From the NCBI GenBank assembly GCA_903909015.1, contig CAIVUE010000081.1, positions 1 through 39,389 of the forward strand: 39,389 nucleotides of DNA, given 5' to 3'. How positions within the stretch are numbered: position 1 is the first letter of the stretch; each line of letters opens with the position of its first letter. Positions 27,783 through 39,389 of this stretch are shown in pieces. The stretch comes from an uncultured Methylophilaceae bacterium (lineage in GTDB: Bacteria > Pseudomonadota > Gammaproteobacteria > Burkholderiales > Methylophilaceae). Both the position numbers and the translations under genes were made by a program. A model generated the notes under the pieces. That model was not told the DNA's origin and did no database searches. It worked only from the letters and a program-made list of their open reading frames with translations.

Positions 27783-29975
27783 ATGCAAAAAAATATTCTC
27801 CAAATTGCATTGGATGTTCCTTTAGACCGACTTTTCGATTATCTCGATGGTGGTTTTAACGTTCAAATTGGTCAACGTGTGGTGGTACCTTTTGGTGCCC
27901 GTAAAGTCGTAGGCGTTGTTGTTGGTATTTCGGATACCAGTGATTTTGCCATTGAAAAACTCAAATCGATTATTCAAGTGTTCGATGGAGAACCTACCCT
28001 TGATGCCGATACATTTGGACTGCTTAGATTTTGTGCAGATTACTATCAATATCCATTTGGCCAGGCCTTATTAGCTAGTCTACCTACTAGACTAAGACAG
28101 ACAGAGCCGGCCGTTTCCCGTAAACAGTTTTCATATGCATTTTCTCCAGAGGGCTTGCAAGCGAGCATAGAACAAATTCCTGCTCGCCAAGCCCTGCAGC
28201 GCAAGATTTTTTCGGCCTTACAGCAAGGCCCCATCACAGAATCGATGCTTAAAGAGATCTCTAGTGGATGGCGTTCTGCCATTGAGGCATTTCGAGTAAA
28301 AGGCTGGGTACATGCTGAACAAATCTTAGCTGGATTTAAGTCGGTATTGCCAGCCGTTCCACCCCCGCCTCTTAACGAGCAACAAACCTTTTCTGTTAAT
28401 CAAGTGATTGAAAGCGCCGATCACTTCAAGCCGTTTTTATTACACGGGATTACTGGCAGCGGTAAAACTGAAGTGTATATGCAGATTTTGCAGCAATTAT
28501 TGACTGATGAGCATAGCCAAGCTCTAGTGCTCGTCCCGGAAATTAATCTGACCCCACAGTTAGAAGCTCGCTTTAGAAGTCGATTGCCTCATTTGCCATT
28601 AGTCTCTTTGCACAGCAATCTTGGAGAGAGTGAGCGCTTACAAAATTGGCGTTTAGCACAATCAGGACAGGCAAGAATTATTATTGGTACTCGTCTAGCG
28701 GTGTTCACGCCGATTCCAAATCTAAAAATTGTATTGGTGGATGAAGAGCACGACGGTTCTTATAAACAGCAAGATAGTATGCGTTACCATGCGCGTGATG
28801 TTGCCATGGTGAGAGCACAGCGCAATCAAGTCCCCATCATGATGGGGAGTGCAACCCCAGCACTTGAGACTTGGCAGAATGCGAAAACCGGAAAATATAC
28901 TCTGCTCAGTTTAAATAATCGCGCGGTTGCGCAGTCTGATTTACCTAATATTCGTTGTATCGATACGACAAAACAAGAAAGCACGAATGGTCTCACGCCA
29001 GTTCTCGTAAATGCGATGCGAGAGAGGTTGGAAAAAGGTGAACAAAGTCTATTGTTCATTAATCGGCGTGGTTATTCTCCAGTCCTGCTTTGCAGTGCTT
29101 GTCATTGGATAGCGCCATGTATGCGTTGTAGTAGTCGATTGGTCGTGCATCTAAAACAAGGCCGACTGCGCTGCCATCATTGTGGGCATGAGCAGAAAAT
29201 TGTTCGACAATGTCCAAGTTGCGGCAATGCGGATCTTCATCCAACAGGACACGGTACCCAGCGCTTAGAAGAGACTTTAAAACAATTATTTCCTGAAGCT
29301 AGAATTCAGCGTGTTGATCGCGACAGCACCAGTCGCAAAGATGCTTTAAATGAAATTTTGACGGCAGTCCATTCGAATGAGATTGATATCTTAATTGGCA
29401 CTCAAATGCTTGCCAAAGGACATGACTTTCCGAACCTGACATTAGTTGGCGTGATTGATACCGACAGTGCGTTGTTTAGCCCAGACTTTAGAGCATCAGA
29501 ACGTTTGTTTGCACAGCTGATGCAAGTTTCCGGGCGAGCAGGGCGAGCAGAAAAAGCAGGAGAAGTCTTAATACAAACCGCGTTTCCAAGTCATCATTTA
29601 TTTAATGCACTAAGAAGCCAAGACTACCCCGCTTATGCACAAACGTTGCTGGAAGAGCGGCAAACAGCGAACTTTCCACCTTATTGTTATTTGGCTTTAT
29701 TGCGTGCTGAGTCGAGCAATTATCGAGACGTGGAAAACTTCTTAAATTTCGCTTTTGAGTTGGCAAGAGCGTCAAGTAAGCAAGTGCTTACTTATGATCC
29801 TATGCCTGCTCAAATGGAAAGGCTAAAGGGGATGGATCGCGGTCAAGTATTGATGCAGGCTAGCCAACGGGGTGCCCTTCAAAAGCTTCTCGCCGCCATT
29901 ACGCCGCAATTAAGGGCAAGTAAACTAGCAGCGAAAGTGCGCTGGAGCGTGGATGTAGATCCGATGGAATTCTAA
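27783..29975 (+). CDS. priA: Primosomal replication restart helicase PriA
   Basis: PriA recognises stalled forks and reloads the replisome. From the ATG at 27783 the protein is 730 aa and begins [21 protein letters not shown], the expected 3'-DNA-binding domain start; a GTG at 27732 would add 17 atypical residues. The helicase core has Walker [10 protein letters not shown] (about 222-230) and DEEH at 320-323. Zinc-binding cysteine pairs lie between about 436 and 480 (CSAC, CMRC, CHHC, CPSC). Its stop overlaps hemE by 4 bp in a tail-to-tail arrangement. Confidence 0.97.
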   Translation: MQKNILQIALDVPLDRLFDYLDGGFNVQIGQRVVVPFGARKVVGVVVGISDTSDFAIEKLKSIIQVFDGEPTLDADTFGLLRFCADYYQYPFGQALLASLPTRLRQTEPAVSRKQFSYAFSPEGLQASIEQIPARQALQRKIFSALQQGPITESMLKEISSGWRSAIEAFRVKGWVHAEQILAGFKSVLPAVPPPPLNEQQTFSVNQVIESADHFKPFLLHGITGSGKTEVYMQILQQLLTDEHSQALVLVPEINLTPQLEARFRSRLPHLPLVSLHSNLGESERLQNWRLAQSGQARIIIGTRLAVFTPIPNLKIVLVDEEHDGSYKQQDSMRYHARDVAMVRAQRNQVPIMMGSATPALETWQNAKTGKYTLLSLNNRAVAQSDLPNIRCIDTTKQESTNGLTPVLVNAMRERLEKGEQSLLFINRRGYSPVLLCSACHWIAPCMRCSSRLVVHLKQGRLRCHHCGHEQKIVRQCPSCGNADLHPTGHGTQRLEETLKQLFPEARIQRVDRDSTSRKDALNEILTAVHSNEIDILIGTQMLAKGHDFPNLTLVGVIDTDSALFSPDFRASERLFAQLMQVSGRAGRAEKAGEVLIQTAFPSHHLFNALRSQDYPAYAQTLLEERQTANFPPYCYLALLRAESSNYRDVENFLNFAFELARASSKQVLTYDPMPAQMERLKGMDRGQVLMQASQRGALQKLLAAITPQLRASKLAAKVRWSVDVDPMEF

Positions 29976-31036
29976 GATTGGTGATATTGCTTGCTGTGCT
30001 CACGAACCGCTGATAAGAATGCTGCAGCATTTTCCGGCGGGGTCCATTGAGTAATGCCATGACCAAGATTAAAGACATGGCCATGACCTTTACCGTAACT
30101 GGCTAATATCGTTGCTACTTCTTTTTCGATCGCTTCAGGCGTTGAAAGCAAAATCGCTGGATCCATATTACCTTGCAAGGCGACTTTATTGCCCACGCGT
30201 TTACGTGCTTCGCCAATGCTTACCGCCCAATCTAAACCTAAAGCATCAGCGCCAATTTCAGCTTGCGCTTCAAGCCATAATGCGCCGCCTTTAGTAAAGA
30301 CAATGCTAGGTACTTTTTTGCCTTCAGAAGTTTTGGTCAGGCCATTCACAATTTTTTGCATATAAGCTAATGAAAACTCTTGGTAGGCATTATGTGAAAG
30401 TGCACCACCCCAAGAATCAAAAATCATCACGGCTTGAGCACCTGCTGCGATTTGCGCATTGAGATAAAGAATAACTGTTTGAGCGGTCGTTTCCAAAATG
30501 TGATGCAATAAATCTGGTCGAGCATATGCCATTTTTTTAATGGTTAAAAAGTCGGTTCCACCTTTTCCTTCGACCATATAGGTTGCTAGTGTCCAAGGAC
30601 TTCCAGAGAATCCAATCAAAGGTACACGGCCATTTAATGTTTTGCGAATTTGGCTGACGGCATCAAATACATATTGAAGCTTTGCCATGTCAGGCACTTC
30701 GAGTTTCTTAATATCGGCTTCAAGTTGCAGTGTGCGCTCGAATTTTGGGCCTTCACCTTCTTCAAAATAAAGTCCTAGGCCCATCGCATCAGGCACAGTC
30801 AAAATGTCTGAAAATAGAATTGAAGCATCCAATAATGGATAGCGATCTAAAGGTTGAATAGTGACTTCAGTTGCAAAATTAGGGTTCTTGCAAAGCTGTA
30901 AAAAACTGCCAGCCGTTTTACGGCTTTCACGATACTCTGGTAAATAGCGGCCAGCCTGTCGCATCATCCAAACCGGTGTGTATTCGGTTGGCTCGCGCAT
31001 GAGGGCTTTTAGGAAAGTATCGTTTTTTAACATCAT
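29972..31036 (-). CDS. hemE: Uroporphyrinogen decarboxylase
   Basis: HemE removes four carboxyl groups from uroporphyrinogen III to give coproporphyrinogen III in heme synthesis. The 354-aa protein has the N-terminal signature [12 protein letters not shown] (from Arg26) and the conserved [16 protein letters not shown] segment. Length is standard. Two adjacent ATGs (31036 and 31033) are possible starts. It lies after gltD but behind an intrinsic terminator, so it probably has its own promoter or depends on readthrough. hemL, an earlier step of the same pathway, is upstream of gltB. Confidence 0.98.
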   Translation of the reverse strand: MMLKNDTFLKALMREPTEYTPVWMMRQAGRYLPEYRESRKTAGSFLQLCKNPNFATEVTIQPLDRYPLLDASILFSDILTVPDAMGLGLYFEEGEGPKFERTLQLEADIKKLEVPDMAKLQYVFDAVSQIRKTLNGRVPLIGFSGSPWTLATYMVEGKGGTDFLTIKKMAYARPDLLHHILETTAQTVILYLNAQIAAGAQAVMIFDSWGGALSHNAYQEFSLAYMQKIVNGLTKTSEGKKVPSIVFTKGGALWLEAQAEIGADALGLDWAVSIGEARKRVGNKVALQGNMDPAILLSTPEAIEKEVATILASYGKGHGHVFNLGHGITQWTPPENAAAFLSAVREHSKQYHQS

Positions 31037-31066
31037 TTTTCTATCTATAAAAGAAATTCAATAATG

Positions 31067-31093
31067 AAAAAAGGGTGCTGAGCACCCTTTTTT
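31067..31093 (-). terminator. Rho-independent terminator after gltD
   Basis: GGGTGC and GCACCC (31073-31078 and 31082-31087) form a 6-bp stem with a TGA loop, flanked by A6 (31067-31072) and T6 (31088-31093). On the minus strand the stem is followed by six U, as expected for the end of the gltB-gltD transcript. The symmetry would also stop plus-strand transcripts. Confidence 0.9.
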
Positions 31094-31104
31094 CTTAGGC
31101 TAAA

Positions 31105-32532
31105 TTAGCGAGGTAAGTTTGAAGAACCCATTAAGAATTCATCTACAGCACGCGCACATTGACGACCTTCGCGAATCGCCCAAACAACAAGCGATTGGCC
31201 ACGGCGCATGTCACCAGCAGCAAATATTTTAGCTTTGGATGTGGTGTAGCAGCCTACTCCATCCGTGGTAGCTTTTGCATTGCCGCGCGCATCTTTTTCT
31301 ACACCAAAAGCATCTAGCACTTTCTGGATTGGACTCACAAAACCCATCGCAAGCAACACCAAATCCGCCTTGATGATGAATTCAGAGCCTGCTACTTCAA
31401 CCATTTTTCCATCCACCCACTCAACCTTAGCACCTTTGAGTCCAGTGACTTTTCCATTTTCGCCAATCAATTCTTTGGTAGTAATAGACCAGTCACGCTC
31501 ACAGCCTTCTTCGTGCGAACTTGAAGTTCGAAGTTTGAGTGGCCAGTTTGGCCAAACCAAATTCTTATTTTCTTTTTCAGGCGGTTGGGGCATCACTTCA
31601 AACTGAGTGATTGAAACTGCACCATGACGGTTAGAAGTTCCTACGCAATCAGAGCCAGTATCACCGCCGCCAATCACAACCACGTGCTTATTGGTCGCCA
31701 TGATTTGGTTAGGTATGGTATCGCCAGCCACCACTTTATTTTGTGGGCGTAAGAAGTCCATCGCATAATGGACACCATCGAGTTCACGACCTGTCACTGG
31801 TAAATCACGCGGGTGTTCAGCGCCACCAGCCAAGATCACTGCATCAAAGTCTTTGCTTAAGTCTTCAGCACTGACATTTTCGCCAACGATATGATTGACG
31901 CGGAATTCAACGCCTTCAGCTTCCATTTGAGTAACACGGCGGTCGATATGACTCTTTTCAAACTTGAAGTCAGGAATACCATAACGCAGTAAACCGCCTA
32001 CGCGAGTTTCTTTTTCAAATACCACGACATTATGACCAGCACGAGCTAATTGCTGTGCTGCTGCCATCCCAGCTGGACCGGAGCCAACTATCGCTACTTT
32101 CTTACCAGTTTTGTGGGCTGGAGGTTGAGGAACAACCCAGTTATTTTCCCAGGCTTTATCAATGATTGCATGTTCGATCGACTTAATGCCTACGGCATCA
32201 TCATTGATATTGAGCGTACAGGCAGCTTCACAAGGTGCTGGACAAATACGACCTGTAAACTCAGGGAAATTGTTCGTTGAATGCAAAACATCAATGGCTG
32301 CACGCCAATCTTGTTGATAAACCAAATCATTCCAATCAGGAATAATATTGTTGATTGGGCAGCCTGAAGTACAAAAAGGAATGCCGCAGTCCATGCATCG
32401 AGCACCCTGGACTTTAGCTTGTTCATCCGTTAAATGAAGAACAAATTCTTTGTAATTTTTAAGTCGATCTGTGACTGGAAGATTTGCTTCTGAAAGACGC
32501 TTAAATTCCATAAAGCCGGTTACTTTACCCAT
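31105..32532 (-). CDS. gltD: Glutamate synthase (NADPH) small subunit
   Basis: GltD supplies electrons from NADPH to the large subunit GltB for glutamate formation from glutamine and 2-oxoglutarate. The 475-aa protein has the N-terminal cysteine clusters for 4Fe-4S centres (Cys46, 49, 54, 58 and 97, 101, 105), the FAD motif [10 protein letters not shown] at 146-155, and the NADPH-binding motif [12 protein letters not shown] at 284-295. It starts 2 bp after the gltB stop. AGGAGGC in the end of gltB provides a strong ribosome binding site, implying coupling. Confidence 0.98.
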   Translation of the reverse strand: MGKVTGFMEFKRLSEANLPVTDRLKNYKEFVLHLTDEQAKVQGARCMDCGIPFCTSGCPINNIIPDWNDLVYQQDWRAAIDVLHSTNNFPEFTGRICPAPCEAACTLNINDDAVGIKSIEHAIIDKAWENNWVVPQPPAHKTGKKVAIVGSGPAGMAAAQQLARAGHNVVVFEKETRVGGLLRYGIPDFKFEKSHIDRRVTQMEAEGVEFRVNHIVGENVSAEDLSKDFDAVILAGGAEHPRDLPVTGRELDGVHYAMDFLRPQNKVVAGDTIPNQIMATNKHVVVIGGGDTGSDCVGTSNRHGAVSITQFEVMPQPPEKENKNLVWPNWPLKLRTSSSHEEGCERDWSITTKELIGENGKVTGLKGAKVEWVDGKMVEVAGSEFIIKADLVLLAMGFVSPIQKVLDAFGVEKDARGNAKATTDGVGCYTTSKAKIFAAGDMRRGQSLVVWAIREGRQCARAVDEFLMGSSNLPR

Positions 32533-32534
32533 GA

Positions 32535-35500
32535 TTATGCAGCCTCCTTCTTGGCAGCAGCGAGCTCTTTGAGCGCACGTTTGTACTCATTTGGCATGAC
32601 TTTTATAAATTTGCTTCTAGCATTTTCCCAGTCAGCACGAATTGCTTTTGCTCGTTCACTCTCTGTATAAGCGATGTGCTTATCTATTAAGGTTAGGAGT
32701 GTTTTTTCATCCGCTTGGTTCAGATGGTTGATGCTATCAGTTGTGAATGCAGAAGCGGGCTCTACTTTTTCAAGTGAGACCATCGCCATATTGCAACGCT
32801 TGTTGAACATGCCGTCTTCATCATATACATAAGCCACACCACCAGACATCCCAGCAGCGAAGTTAAGCCCAGTTTGACCTAATACAACTACTGTGCCGCC
32901 CGTCATGTATTCACAGCCGTGATTGCCAACACCTTCCACGACTGCGCTTGCACCTGAGTTTCTTACACAGAAACGCTCACCTGCAACACCACGGAAATAA
33001 CTTTCGCCTGTCGTTGCACCATACATCACTGTATTTCCAGCAATAATGTTTTCATGGGAAATCCCGCGGAATGCAACAGGCGGTTTGATGACAATACGAC
33101 CACCACATAAGCCCTTGCCGACGTAATCATTCCCCTCGCCAGTCAGTTCAATACTAATGCCGTGTGCTAAGAATGCCGCAAAGCTTTGACCGGCAGTTCC
33201 TTTAAGCTTAATGCTAATGGTGTCATCAGGTAAGCCTGCATTTCCATAAAGCGTCGCAACTTGATTAGAAAGCATGGTCCCACAAGTACGATTTGTATTC
33301 GTAATGGGTAATTCGATCGTGACTTTTTGGCCTTTTTCTAATGCTGGTTTTGCAAGAGCGATCAATTGATTATCAAGTGCATTTTTTAAGCCGTGATCTT
33401 GAACATCGTTATTAAACAATGAAACAGATTGATCAACTTTCGGTTGATGGAATACTTTGCTGAAATCAAGACCAGCGAGTTTCCAATGATCAATCCCTTT
33501 TTGCATATCGAGCAAATCAGCACGACCAATTAAATCATTAAATTTACGGATCCCAATGCTCGCCATTAATTCACGTACTTCTTCAGCAATGAAGAAGAAG
33601 TAATTTACAACGTGTTCGGGCTGGCCAGTGAAGCGCTTACGTAATTCAGGATCTTGTGTTGCAACGCCGACAGGGCAAGTATTGAGATGGCATTTACGCA
33701 TCATGATGCAGCCCTCAACGACAAGTGGTGCTGTTGCAAAACCAAATTCATCAGCTCCTAACAATGCACCAATCAGGACATCGCGGCCTGTTTTCATTTG
33801 GCCATCAACCTGCAGAATTACTCGGCCACGCAATTGGTTAAGTACGAGTGTTTGCTGAGTCTCAGCCAAACCAAGTTCCCAAGGTGTCCCTGCATGTTTA
33901 ATCGATGAAATAGGCGATGCACCTGTACCACCGTCATGCCCTGCGACAACGATGTGGTCAGATTTTGCTTTCGCTACGCCAGCTGCCACCGTACCGATGC
34001 CAGTTTCAGAAACTAATTTCACTGAGATAGCTGCTTTAGGATTGGCGTTTTTCAAATCGTGAATCAATTGAGCCAAATCTTCAATTGAGTAAATATCATG
34101 ATGTGGCGGTGGTGAAATCAAACCAACACCTGGCACAGAGAAACGTAATTGTGCGATATATGGACTGACTTTATGTCCTGGGAGTTGACCGCCTTCACCA
34201 GGCTTCGCGCCTTGTGCCATTTTGATTTGGATCTGGTCTGCGTTCGACAAGTATTCTGCAGTCACCCCAAAACGACCTGAAGCGACTTGCTTAATTTTTG
34301 AGCGCATTGAATCGCCAGCTTTAAGCGGAATGTCTCTCTCAATTAAAGTTTCGCCGATAACTTCAGCCATTGAACTAGCTTTAGCGACAGGGATAAAGCG
34401 CTTAGGATCTTCGCCACCTTCGCCAGTGTTTGATTTACCGCCAATACGGTTCATCGCGATGGCTAAAGTAGCATGTGCTTCTGTTGAGATAGAACCTAAA
34501 GACATCGCGCCTGTAGCAAAGCGTTTAACAATTTCTTTTGCTGATTCAACTTCTTCTAAAGGGACCGGAGCGCCTGCAGATTTAATTTCAAATAAACTGC
34601 GCAATGTCATATGACGACGGCTTTGGTCGTTAATGAGTTTTGCGTACTCTTTATAAGTGCTAGTTTGCCCTGTACGTGTTGCATGTTGCAATTTCGCAAT
34701 AGAGTCAGGTGTCCACATGTGTTCTTCACCACGGACACGATATGCATATTCCCCGCCAGCATCTAATGCGTTTGCTAGTACAGGATCGTTTCCGAATGCG
34801 GCAGCGTGAAGGTTAAAGCTTTCTTGTGAAACTTCATCTAAACCAATCCCTTCAATATGGGTCGCGGTACCTGTGAAGTATTTTTCAATAAATGCAGTAT
34901 TAAGACCTATGGCTTCAAAAATTTGTGCGCCGCAGTAGGATTGGTAAGTCGAAATCCCCATCTTAGACATCACTTTATGCAAGCCCTTGCTTATCGCTTT
35001 AATAAAGTTCTTGTTGGCTTCGTAACTGTCGCCTTGGACCATGTCAGCAATCGTTTGGAATGCGAGCCAAGGACAAACAGCCTCAGCGCCATAACCGCCA
35101 AGCAATGCAAAGTGATGGACTTCACGAGCTGAACCAGTGTCAATAACCAATCCAGCACTAGTGCGCAGTCCAGCGCGAACCAAAGATTGATGGGTAGCAG
35201 AACAGGCTAGCAATGCTGGAATCGCTAAACGATCCTTGCTAATGCTGCGGTCTGAAAGAATTAAAATATTAAAGCCATCTCGCACTGCTTTGTTTGCAGC
35301 AGAACAGAGTGCCTCAACAGCTGCCGCCATCCCGGCTTTTCCTTGCGAAGCTGGGTAAGTGATATCGAGCGTTAAAGCGCGATATTGCTTTTGTGTGAGC
35401 GTGTCGATGGCCTTGAGTTGCTCTAAGTCCTCTAGTGTAAGTACCGGTTGGCTTGCTTCTAGGCGGACTTGAGGTTTCGTTTCATCGATACCTAGTAGAT

Positions 35501-37160
35501 TTGGTTTTGGTCCAATAAATGTCACCAAGGACATGACCAATTCTTCACGAATAGGGTCAATTGGAGGGTTAGTCACTTGTGCAAACAATTGCTTAAAGTA
35601 GTGATATAAGACTTTTGGTTTGTTGGACAATACAGATAAAGCGCTGTCGTTACCCATTGAGCCAGAGGCTTCTTCACCGTTTGCAATCATTGGTTGCATG
35701 ACAAACTTGATATCTTCTTGGGTATATCCAAATGCTTGTTGAGAGTCCAGCAAGCTCGCAACCATTGTTTGCTTCGCTTCTACTTTGGGCAAAGCGGCTA
35801 ATGTATAGCGGGATTGATCAATCCAGGCTTTGTAAGGTTTTGCTTGTGCAAGACTTTGTTTGATTTCTGCATCATCAATAATGCGACCTTCTTCAAGGTT
35901 AATCAGCAACATTTTGCCTGGTTGCAAACGCCATTTTTTGATAATTTTTTCTTCAGGGAATGTAAGTACGCCCATTTCGGATGCCATCATCACATGATCA
36001 TCATCAGTGATTAAATAACGTGCTGGGCGTAAGCCGTTTCGGTCCAGTGTTGCTCCGATGGTCGTACCATCAGTAAATGCCACAGCAGCTGGGCCGTCCC
36101 ATGGTTCCATTAACGCTGCGTGATATTCATAGAAAGCGCGGCGGTCTTCACTCATTAACTTGCTAGCGCTTTCATTAGACCAAGCTTCAGGAATTAACAT
36201 CATCATTGCGTGTGGCAATGAATAACCACCAGCCACTAATAGTTCAAGTGCATTATCAAAAGCAGCAGAATCAGATTGACCATCAACGATCAATGGCCAT
36301 AATTTTTCTAAATCCTCACCCATTAATGCAGAGCGCATAGATTCATGGCGAGCTGCCATCCAATTGATATTGCCTTGAACAGTGTTAATTTCACCGTTAT
36401 GCGCAATCATTCGGAATGGATGCGCCAAATCCCATTTAGGGAAAGTATTGGTTGAGAAGCGTTGATGCACTAAGGCAAGCCCAGAAATCATATCTTGGTC
36501 TTGCAAATCTTTGTAATAAACCCCTACTTCGTTAGCAAGCAACATGCCCTTGTAGATAATGGTTTTTGAGGACAAAGAGGGGAAATAAAATTGTGCAGAA
36601 TCGTCTAATTTAAGAGCACGAACTTCATGTTCGATACGTTTGCGAATGACAAATAATTTACGCTCAAAAGCATTTTGATCCACAACGTTTTCACCACGAC
36701 CAATAAACACTTGGCGCATGACAGGTTCAACGTCTTTGGCTGCCTGAGCAATATTGCTGTTGTCGCGAGGAACTTCGCGCCAACCAAGTAATGTTTGAGC
36801 TTCTTCATGAATGATGCGAGCTACGATAGATTCACAGGCTTCACGACCATTTTTAGTCTGCGGAAGAAAGGCAGTTCCACATGCGTAACTTCCGAGAACA
36901 GGGAGATTAATGCCAAGTTTGGTGGCCTCTTTGCGCATGAATGCATCCGGCATTTGAATCAAAATGCCAGCGCCATCGCCTAATTTTGGGTCGTAACCAG
37001 TTGCACCACGATGGGTTAAGTTCGCAAGGATTTGCAAACCTTGTTGCACGATTAAATGGCTTTTTTGGCCTTTAATGTGCGCAACAAAACCAAGACCACA
37101 GGCATCACGCTCGTTAGATGGACTATATAAACCTTGCTGCTCCGGCATTCCGCTGCCCAT
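32535..37160 (-). CDS. gltB: Glutamate synthase large subunit
   Basis: GltB contains the glutaminase and synthase sites of GOGAT, which with glutamine synthetase assimilates ammonia. The 1541-aa protein has the class II amidotransferase Cys21 in RDACGLGF after a 20-residue propeptide, a central FMN-binding synthase domain, the 3Fe-4S motif CHLNTCPVG near 1150, and the C-terminal glycine-rich beta-helix ([11 protein letters not shown] region). The start at 37160 follows GAGGGATAGGAA; a second ATG at 37148 is possible. A promoter at 37359-37387 and a leader of about 190 nt with a terminator-like hairpin precede it. Confidence 0.97.
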   Translation of the reverse strand: MGSGMPEQQGLYSPSNERDACGLGFVAHIKGQKSHLIVQQGLQILANLTHRGATGYDPKLGDGAGILIQMPDAFMRKEATKLGINLPVLGSYACGTAFLPQTKNGREACESIVARIIHEEAQTLLGWREVPRDNSNIAQAAKDVEPVMRQVFIGRGENVVDQNAFERKLFVIRKRIEHEVRALKLDDSAQFYFPSLSSKTIIYKGMLLANEVGVYYKDLQDQDMISGLALVHQRFSTNTFPKWDLAHPFRMIAHNGEINTVQGNINWMAARHESMRSALMGEDLEKLWPLIVDGQSDSAAFDNALELLVAGGYSLPHAMMMLIPEAWSNESASKLMSEDRRAFYEYHAALMEPWDGPAAVAFTDGTTIGATLDRNGLRPARYLITDDDHVMMASEMGVLTFPEEKIIKKWRLQPGKMLLINLEEGRIIDDAEIKQSLAQAKPYKAWIDQSRYTLAALPKVEAKQTMVASLLDSQQAFGYTQEDIKFVMQPMIANGEEASGSMGNDSALSVLSNKPKVLYHYFKQLFAQVTNPPIDPIREELVMSLVTFIGPKPNLLGIDETKPQVRLEASQPVLTLEDLEQLKAIDTLTQKQYRALTLDITYPASQGKAGMAAAVEALCSAANKAVRDGFNILILSDRSISKDRLAIPALLACSATHQSLVRAGLRTSAGLVIDTGSAREVHHFALLGGYGAEAVCPWLAFQTIADMVQGDSYEANKNFIKAISKGLHKVMSKMGISTYQSYCGAQIFEAIGLNTAFIEKYFTGTATHIEGIGLDEVSQESFNLHAAAFGNDPVLANALDAGGEYAYRVRGEEHMWTPDSIAKLQHATRTGQTSTYKEYAKLINDQSRRHMTLRSLFEIKSAGAPVPLEEVESAKEIVKRFATGAMSLGSISTEAHATLAIAMNRIGGKSNTGEGGEDPKRFIPVAKASSMAEVIGETLIERDIPLKAGDSMRSKIKQVASGRFGVTAEYLSNADQIQIKMAQGAKPGEGGQLPGHKVSPYIAQLRFSVPGVGLISPPPHHDIYSIEDLAQLIHDLKNANPKAAISVKLVSETGIGTVAAGVAKAKSDHIVVAGHDGGTGASPISSIKHAGTPWELGLAETQQTLVLNQLRGRVILQVDGQMKTGRDVLIGALLGADEFGFATAPLVVEGCIMMRKCHLNTCPVGVATQDPELRKRFTGQPEHVVNYFFFIAEEVRELMASIGIRKFNDLIGRADLLDMQKGIDHWKLAGLDFSKVFHQPKVDQSVSLFNNDVQDHGLKNALDNQLIALAKPALEKGQKVTIELPITNTNRTCGTMLSNQVATLYGNAGLPDDTISIKLKGTAGQSFAAFLAHGISIELTGEGNDYVGKGLCGGRIVIKPPVAFRGISHENIIAGNTVMYGATTGESYFRGVAGERFCVRNSGASAVVEGVGNHGCEYMTGGTVVVLGQTGLNFAAGMSGGVAYVYDEDGMFNKRCNMAMVSLEKVEPASAFTTDSINHLNQADEKTLLTLIDKHIAYTESERAKAIRADWENARSKFIKVMPNEYKRALKELAAAKKEAA

Positions 37161-37184
37161 TTCCTATCCCTCGTCAGTACTGAT

Positions 37185-37219
37185 AAAAACGGACACCAAA
37201 TCGAGGGTTTTGGTGTCCG
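37185..37219 (-). terminator. Terminator-like hairpin in the gltB leader
   Basis: CGGACACCAAA and TTTGGTGTCCG (37190-37200 and 37209-37219) form a perfect 11-bp stem with an 8-base loop. On the minus strand the stem is followed by five U (37185-37189), and gltB starts 25 bases later. It is either an attenuator or riboswitch expression platform for gltB, or a late terminator for hemL. Upstream pairing partners favour the first reading. Confidence 0.7.
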
Positions 37220-37358
37220 CTAACCCCGTTTTTGCAAGCCTTTTCAATCAAGACCTTTGCACACGGGAAAAAATAAATTAATCCGCTTTCTTAAAATGCC
37301 CTATTCGTTTATTTAAACCTAAGCGACTCAAGGACATATTTCGCGGTGAAACCTTGTA

Positions 37359-37387
37359 ATTCTATATATATTAGCGCCCTGCTTCAA
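37359..37387 (-). promoter_or_regulatory. Promoter of gltB
   Basis: TTGAAG (37382-37387, 4/6 match to -35) and TAGAAT (37359-37364, 5/6 match to -10) are spaced by exactly 17 bp on the minus strand, between hemL and gltB. Transcription would start near 37352, leaving a leader of about 190 nt. No sigma54-type GG-N10-GC element was noticed. Confidence 0.5.
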
Positions 37388-37420
37388 CCTCCAAATGCAT
37401 GTAAGGCTTGGCTTTTGCGA

Positions 37421-38713
37421 TTATTTTCCACTTTTCATTGCCACAAAAACTTTTTTGGCTGCCGCAATCGTTCTATCAATATCAAAATCACTGTGCGCGG
37501 CTGAAACAAAACCAGCTTCAAACGCTGATGGAGCTAGGTAAATGCCCTCATCTAGCATGGCATGAAAGAAGTGATTAAAAGCCTCTTTATCTGACTTCAT
37601 GACCTCTTCAAAACTTGTCGGGGCTTTATCACTAAAGTAAATGCCGATCATGCCGCCAACCGATTGCGCACTAAATGCGATTCCTTCTTCTTTAGCCGTC
37701 AGCGTTAAGCCTTCTACTAAGCGCTTAGCGCTCTCTGCCAATCGCTCATGAAAGCCTGGCGCCTGAATCAACGTTAATGTTTTCATGCCTGCCGCAACAG
37801 CTACTGGATTGCCTGACAATGTGCCTGCTTGATAAACCGGCCCAACAGGTGCAAGGCATTGCATAATATCTGCGCGACCCCCAAAGGCCCCAACTGGCAA
37901 TCCACCACCAATGATTTTGCCTAAAGTCGTTAGGTCAGGTTTGATGTTGTAAAGTGCTTGAGCGCCACCTAATGCCACGCGAAAGCCAGTCATCACCTCA
38001 TCGAATATTAAAACTGAGCCATATTTTGTACATTGATCGCGTAATGATTCTAGGAATCCTTTGCTTGGTTTAATTAAATTCATGTTGCCAGCGACTGGCT
38101 CAACAATCACACAAGCAATTTCATTGCCAATTTCTTTGAAGAGGGCTTCGACCCCAGCAATATCGTTGTAATTAAGGGTCAATGTGTGCGCTGCCACTTC
38201 AGGAGGAACGCCAGCGGAACTTGGGGTGCCAAAAGTGAGTAAACCAGAACCGGCTTTCACTAAAAGTGCATCAGCATGACCGTGATAACAGCCTTCGAAT
38301 TTTACAATCTTGCTTCTACCTGTATAGCCACGTGCTAAACGGATGGCGCTCATGGTCGCTTCTGTGCCGGAGCTTACTAAACGCAACTGCTCCATGCTCG
38401 GCACTATTTTGCTCACCATTTCAGCCATGTCTAATTCGCGGGCTGTTGGCGCCCCAAACGAAAGGCTATTTGTAGCAACTTCTTGCACCGTTTTGATAAC
38501 CTCAGGATGGGCATGCCCTAAAATCATTGGCCCCCAAGATCCAACGTAATCAATATATTCTTTGTCATCTTCATCCCAAAGCTTCGAGCCTAATCCGCGT
38601 TTGAAAAATACCGGCGTGCCCCCCACAGAGCGGAAAGCGCGCACAGGTGAATTAACACCGCCTGGAATAAGTTTTTGTGATTTTTCGAAAAGTTGTTGAT
38701 TACGTGATGTCAT
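37421..38713 (-). CDS. hemL: Glutamate-1-semialdehyde 2,1-aminomutase
   Basis: HemL converts glutamate-1-semialdehyde to 5-aminolevulinate using pyridoxal phosphate, an early step of heme synthesis. From the ATG at 38713 it is 430 aa and begins [27 protein letters not shown], the usual N-terminus. The longer in-frame version starting at 38803 overlaps thiE and adds 30 unrelated residues. The PLP lysine is Lys266 in [16 protein letters not shown]. It starts 19 bp after thiE, the common betaproteobacterial thiE-hemL order. Confidence 0.97.
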   Translation of the reverse strand: MTSRNQQLFEKSQKLIPGGVNSPVRAFRSVGGTPVFFKRGLGSKLWDEDDKEYIDYVGSWGPMILGHAHPEVIKTVQEVATNSLSFGAPTARELDMAEMVSKIVPSMEQLRLVSSGTEATMSAIRLARGYTGRSKIVKFEGCYHGHADALLVKAGSGLLTFGTPSSAGVPPEVAAHTLTLNYNDIAGVEALFKEIGNEIACVIVEPVAGNMNLIKPSKGFLESLRDQCTKYGSVLIFDEVMTGFRVALGGAQALYNIKPDLTTLGKIIGGGLPVGAFGGRADIMQCLAPVGPVYQAGTLSGNPVAVAAGMKTLTLIQAPGFHERLAESAKRLVEGLTLTAKEEGIAFSAQSVGGMIGIYFSDKAPTSFEEVMKSDKEAFNHFFHAMLDEGIYLAPSAFEAGFVSAAHSDFDIDRTIAAAKKVFVAMKSGK

Positions 38714-38732
38714 GATAATTGTGCCCAATGGC

Positions 38733-39362
38733 TTAAAAAGATGATGAAAATTGTTGTGCGCAAGGCGCAATATCTTGAATGTCTCGGTTAAATAGTTCGC
38801 CAATCACTGCGATAGCATTGGCGCCAGCATTAATTACGTTACTAACATTTTCTAGTGTAATTCCACCAATAGCAACAGATGGCACCTTTAATATTTTTGC
38901 TTGGCTAAATAAATTAAGTTCAGCACGAGGGGCATTTGGTTTGGTCCCTGATGGAAAGCATGCACCAAATGCGACATAGTCCGCACCCTGTTGGACAGCA
39001 CTTTTTGCGCGATCAAAATCCCCATAGCAGGAGACCCCTAAAATTTTATCGATCCCGATACGCTTTTTTGTTGCGGCAATATCACCATCTTCACCGCCAA
39101 TGTGAACGCCATCTGCATCCAGGGCTAAGCAAAGTTCAACGTGGTCATTAATAATGAGTGGAATTTGATGGCGACGGCAAAGTTGCAACAATGCGCTAGC
39201 TTGAGAATTGAGTTGTGGCTGTTTAGCCACTTTATTGCGGTATTGAACGACACTTGCCCCACCATTGATACTGGCTTCAACCATCCTGCAAAGGAGTTCG
39301 GTGTCTTCTAAATCTGGCGTAATGGCATAAAGCCCTTGGATGCTAGGGAGGTTGGATTGCAT
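38733..39362 (-). CDS. thiE: Thiamine-phosphate synthase
   Basis: ThiE joins the pyrimidine and thiazole phosphates to form thiamine phosphate. The 209-aa TIM-barrel protein has the expected motifs VVQYRNK (about 38-44), [16 protein letters not shown] and PSVAIGGI. The ATG at 39362 starts [17 protein letters not shown], the family N-terminus. A TAA lies four bases upstream (39367-39369) at the end of the only open frame in the last bases of the window. An upstream gene, often thiD in this order, may end there, but too little is visible to call it. Confidence 0.96.
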   Translation of the reverse strand: MQSNLPSIQGLYAITPDLEDTELLCRMVEASINGGASVVQYRNKVAKQPQLNSQASALLQLCRRHQIPLIINDHVELCLALDADGVHIGGEDGDIAATKKRIGIDKILGVSCYGDFDRAKSAVQQGADYVAFGACFPSGTKPNAPRAELNLFSQAKILKVPSVAIGGITLENVSNVINAGANAIAVIGELFNRDIQDIAPCAQQFSSSF

Positions 39363-39389
39363 GGCCTTATGGACTACTCTTCTTCATCC

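Noticed and set aside
31516-31530. CGAACTT-G-AAGTTCG palindrome inside gltD
   Set aside because: Seven-base arms with a single-base centre cannot form a tight RNA hairpin, and no known operator matches; chance in coding sequence is likely.
34222-34614. 130-codon plus-strand open frame inside gltB
   Set aside because: It is antisense to the conserved synthase domain of gltB, with no start signals and no recognisable product.
38714-38803. N-terminal extension of hemL to 38803
   Set aside because: It overlaps thiE and adds 30 residues unlike the family; the ATG at 38713 gives the standard start.

Overview
The window looks like an origin-proximal chromosomal segment of a betaproteobacterium, most likely a methylotroph of the family Methylophilaceae. 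The main evidence is gene content and order: dnaA divergent from rpmH-rnpA-yidD-yidC-mnmE, then mnmG-rsmG-parA-parB-atpIBEFHAGDC, glmU-glmS, argS-SPOR-dsbA-SDR, and thiE-hemL. The small cytochrome at 6271-6693 also closely resembles, as I recall it, cytochrome c'' of Methylophilus methylotrophus. The DNA is moderately AT-rich (judged by eye, not computed). I see no rRNA, tRNA, IS element, prophage, CRISPR array or toxin-antitoxin pair. There is no gene-free stretch over 300 bp; the longest gaps (about 264, 260 and 243 bp) are all regulatory.

Layout. 1-1813: dnaA (minus) flanked by DnaA boxes on both sides, a plausible origin region. 1814-5613: rpmH, rnpA, yidD, yidC and mnmE, i.e. ribosome, RNase P, membrane insertion and tRNA modification. 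5616-6693: a minus-strand pair for a cytochrome c''/SHP-type protein and a membrane cytochrome b, with a perfect FNR-type box upstream. Two parS sites lie here, one of them inside the cytochrome b gene. 6937-11166: mnmG, rsmG, parA and parB; ParB is expected to act on the parS sites 3-5 kb away. 11265-18361: a complete F1Fo ATP synthase operon closed by a strong terminator. 18476-23245: glmU and glmS (UDP-GlcNAc supply to the envelope), then an OpgB-like phosphoglycerol transferase.

23242-27686 is a minus-strand operon: argS, a SPOR/FtsN-like protein, dsbA, an SDR and a TRIC-family membrane protein. priA (27783-29975, plus) is divergent from argS and converges on hemE. The rest is on the minus strand: thiE-hemL, then gltB-gltD (glutamate synthase) with its own terminator, then hemE. 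Tetrapyrrole genes hemL and hemE therefore flank the ammonia-assimilation genes.

The protein genes are conventional. The novelty is in RNA and DNA control elements: (1) a perfect 15-bp terminator-shaped inverted repeat inside the start of rnpA, preceded by a second structure that masks the rnpA ribosome binding site; (2) a roughly 190-nt structured gltB leader ending in a hairpin plus U-run, a candidate attenuator or riboswitch; (3) an FNR-type promoter for the cytochrome c''/b pair; (4) a parS site within coding sequence; (5) an unusual C-free, TTAGT-repeat leader before atpE. I found no convincing new multi-gene defence or mobile system.
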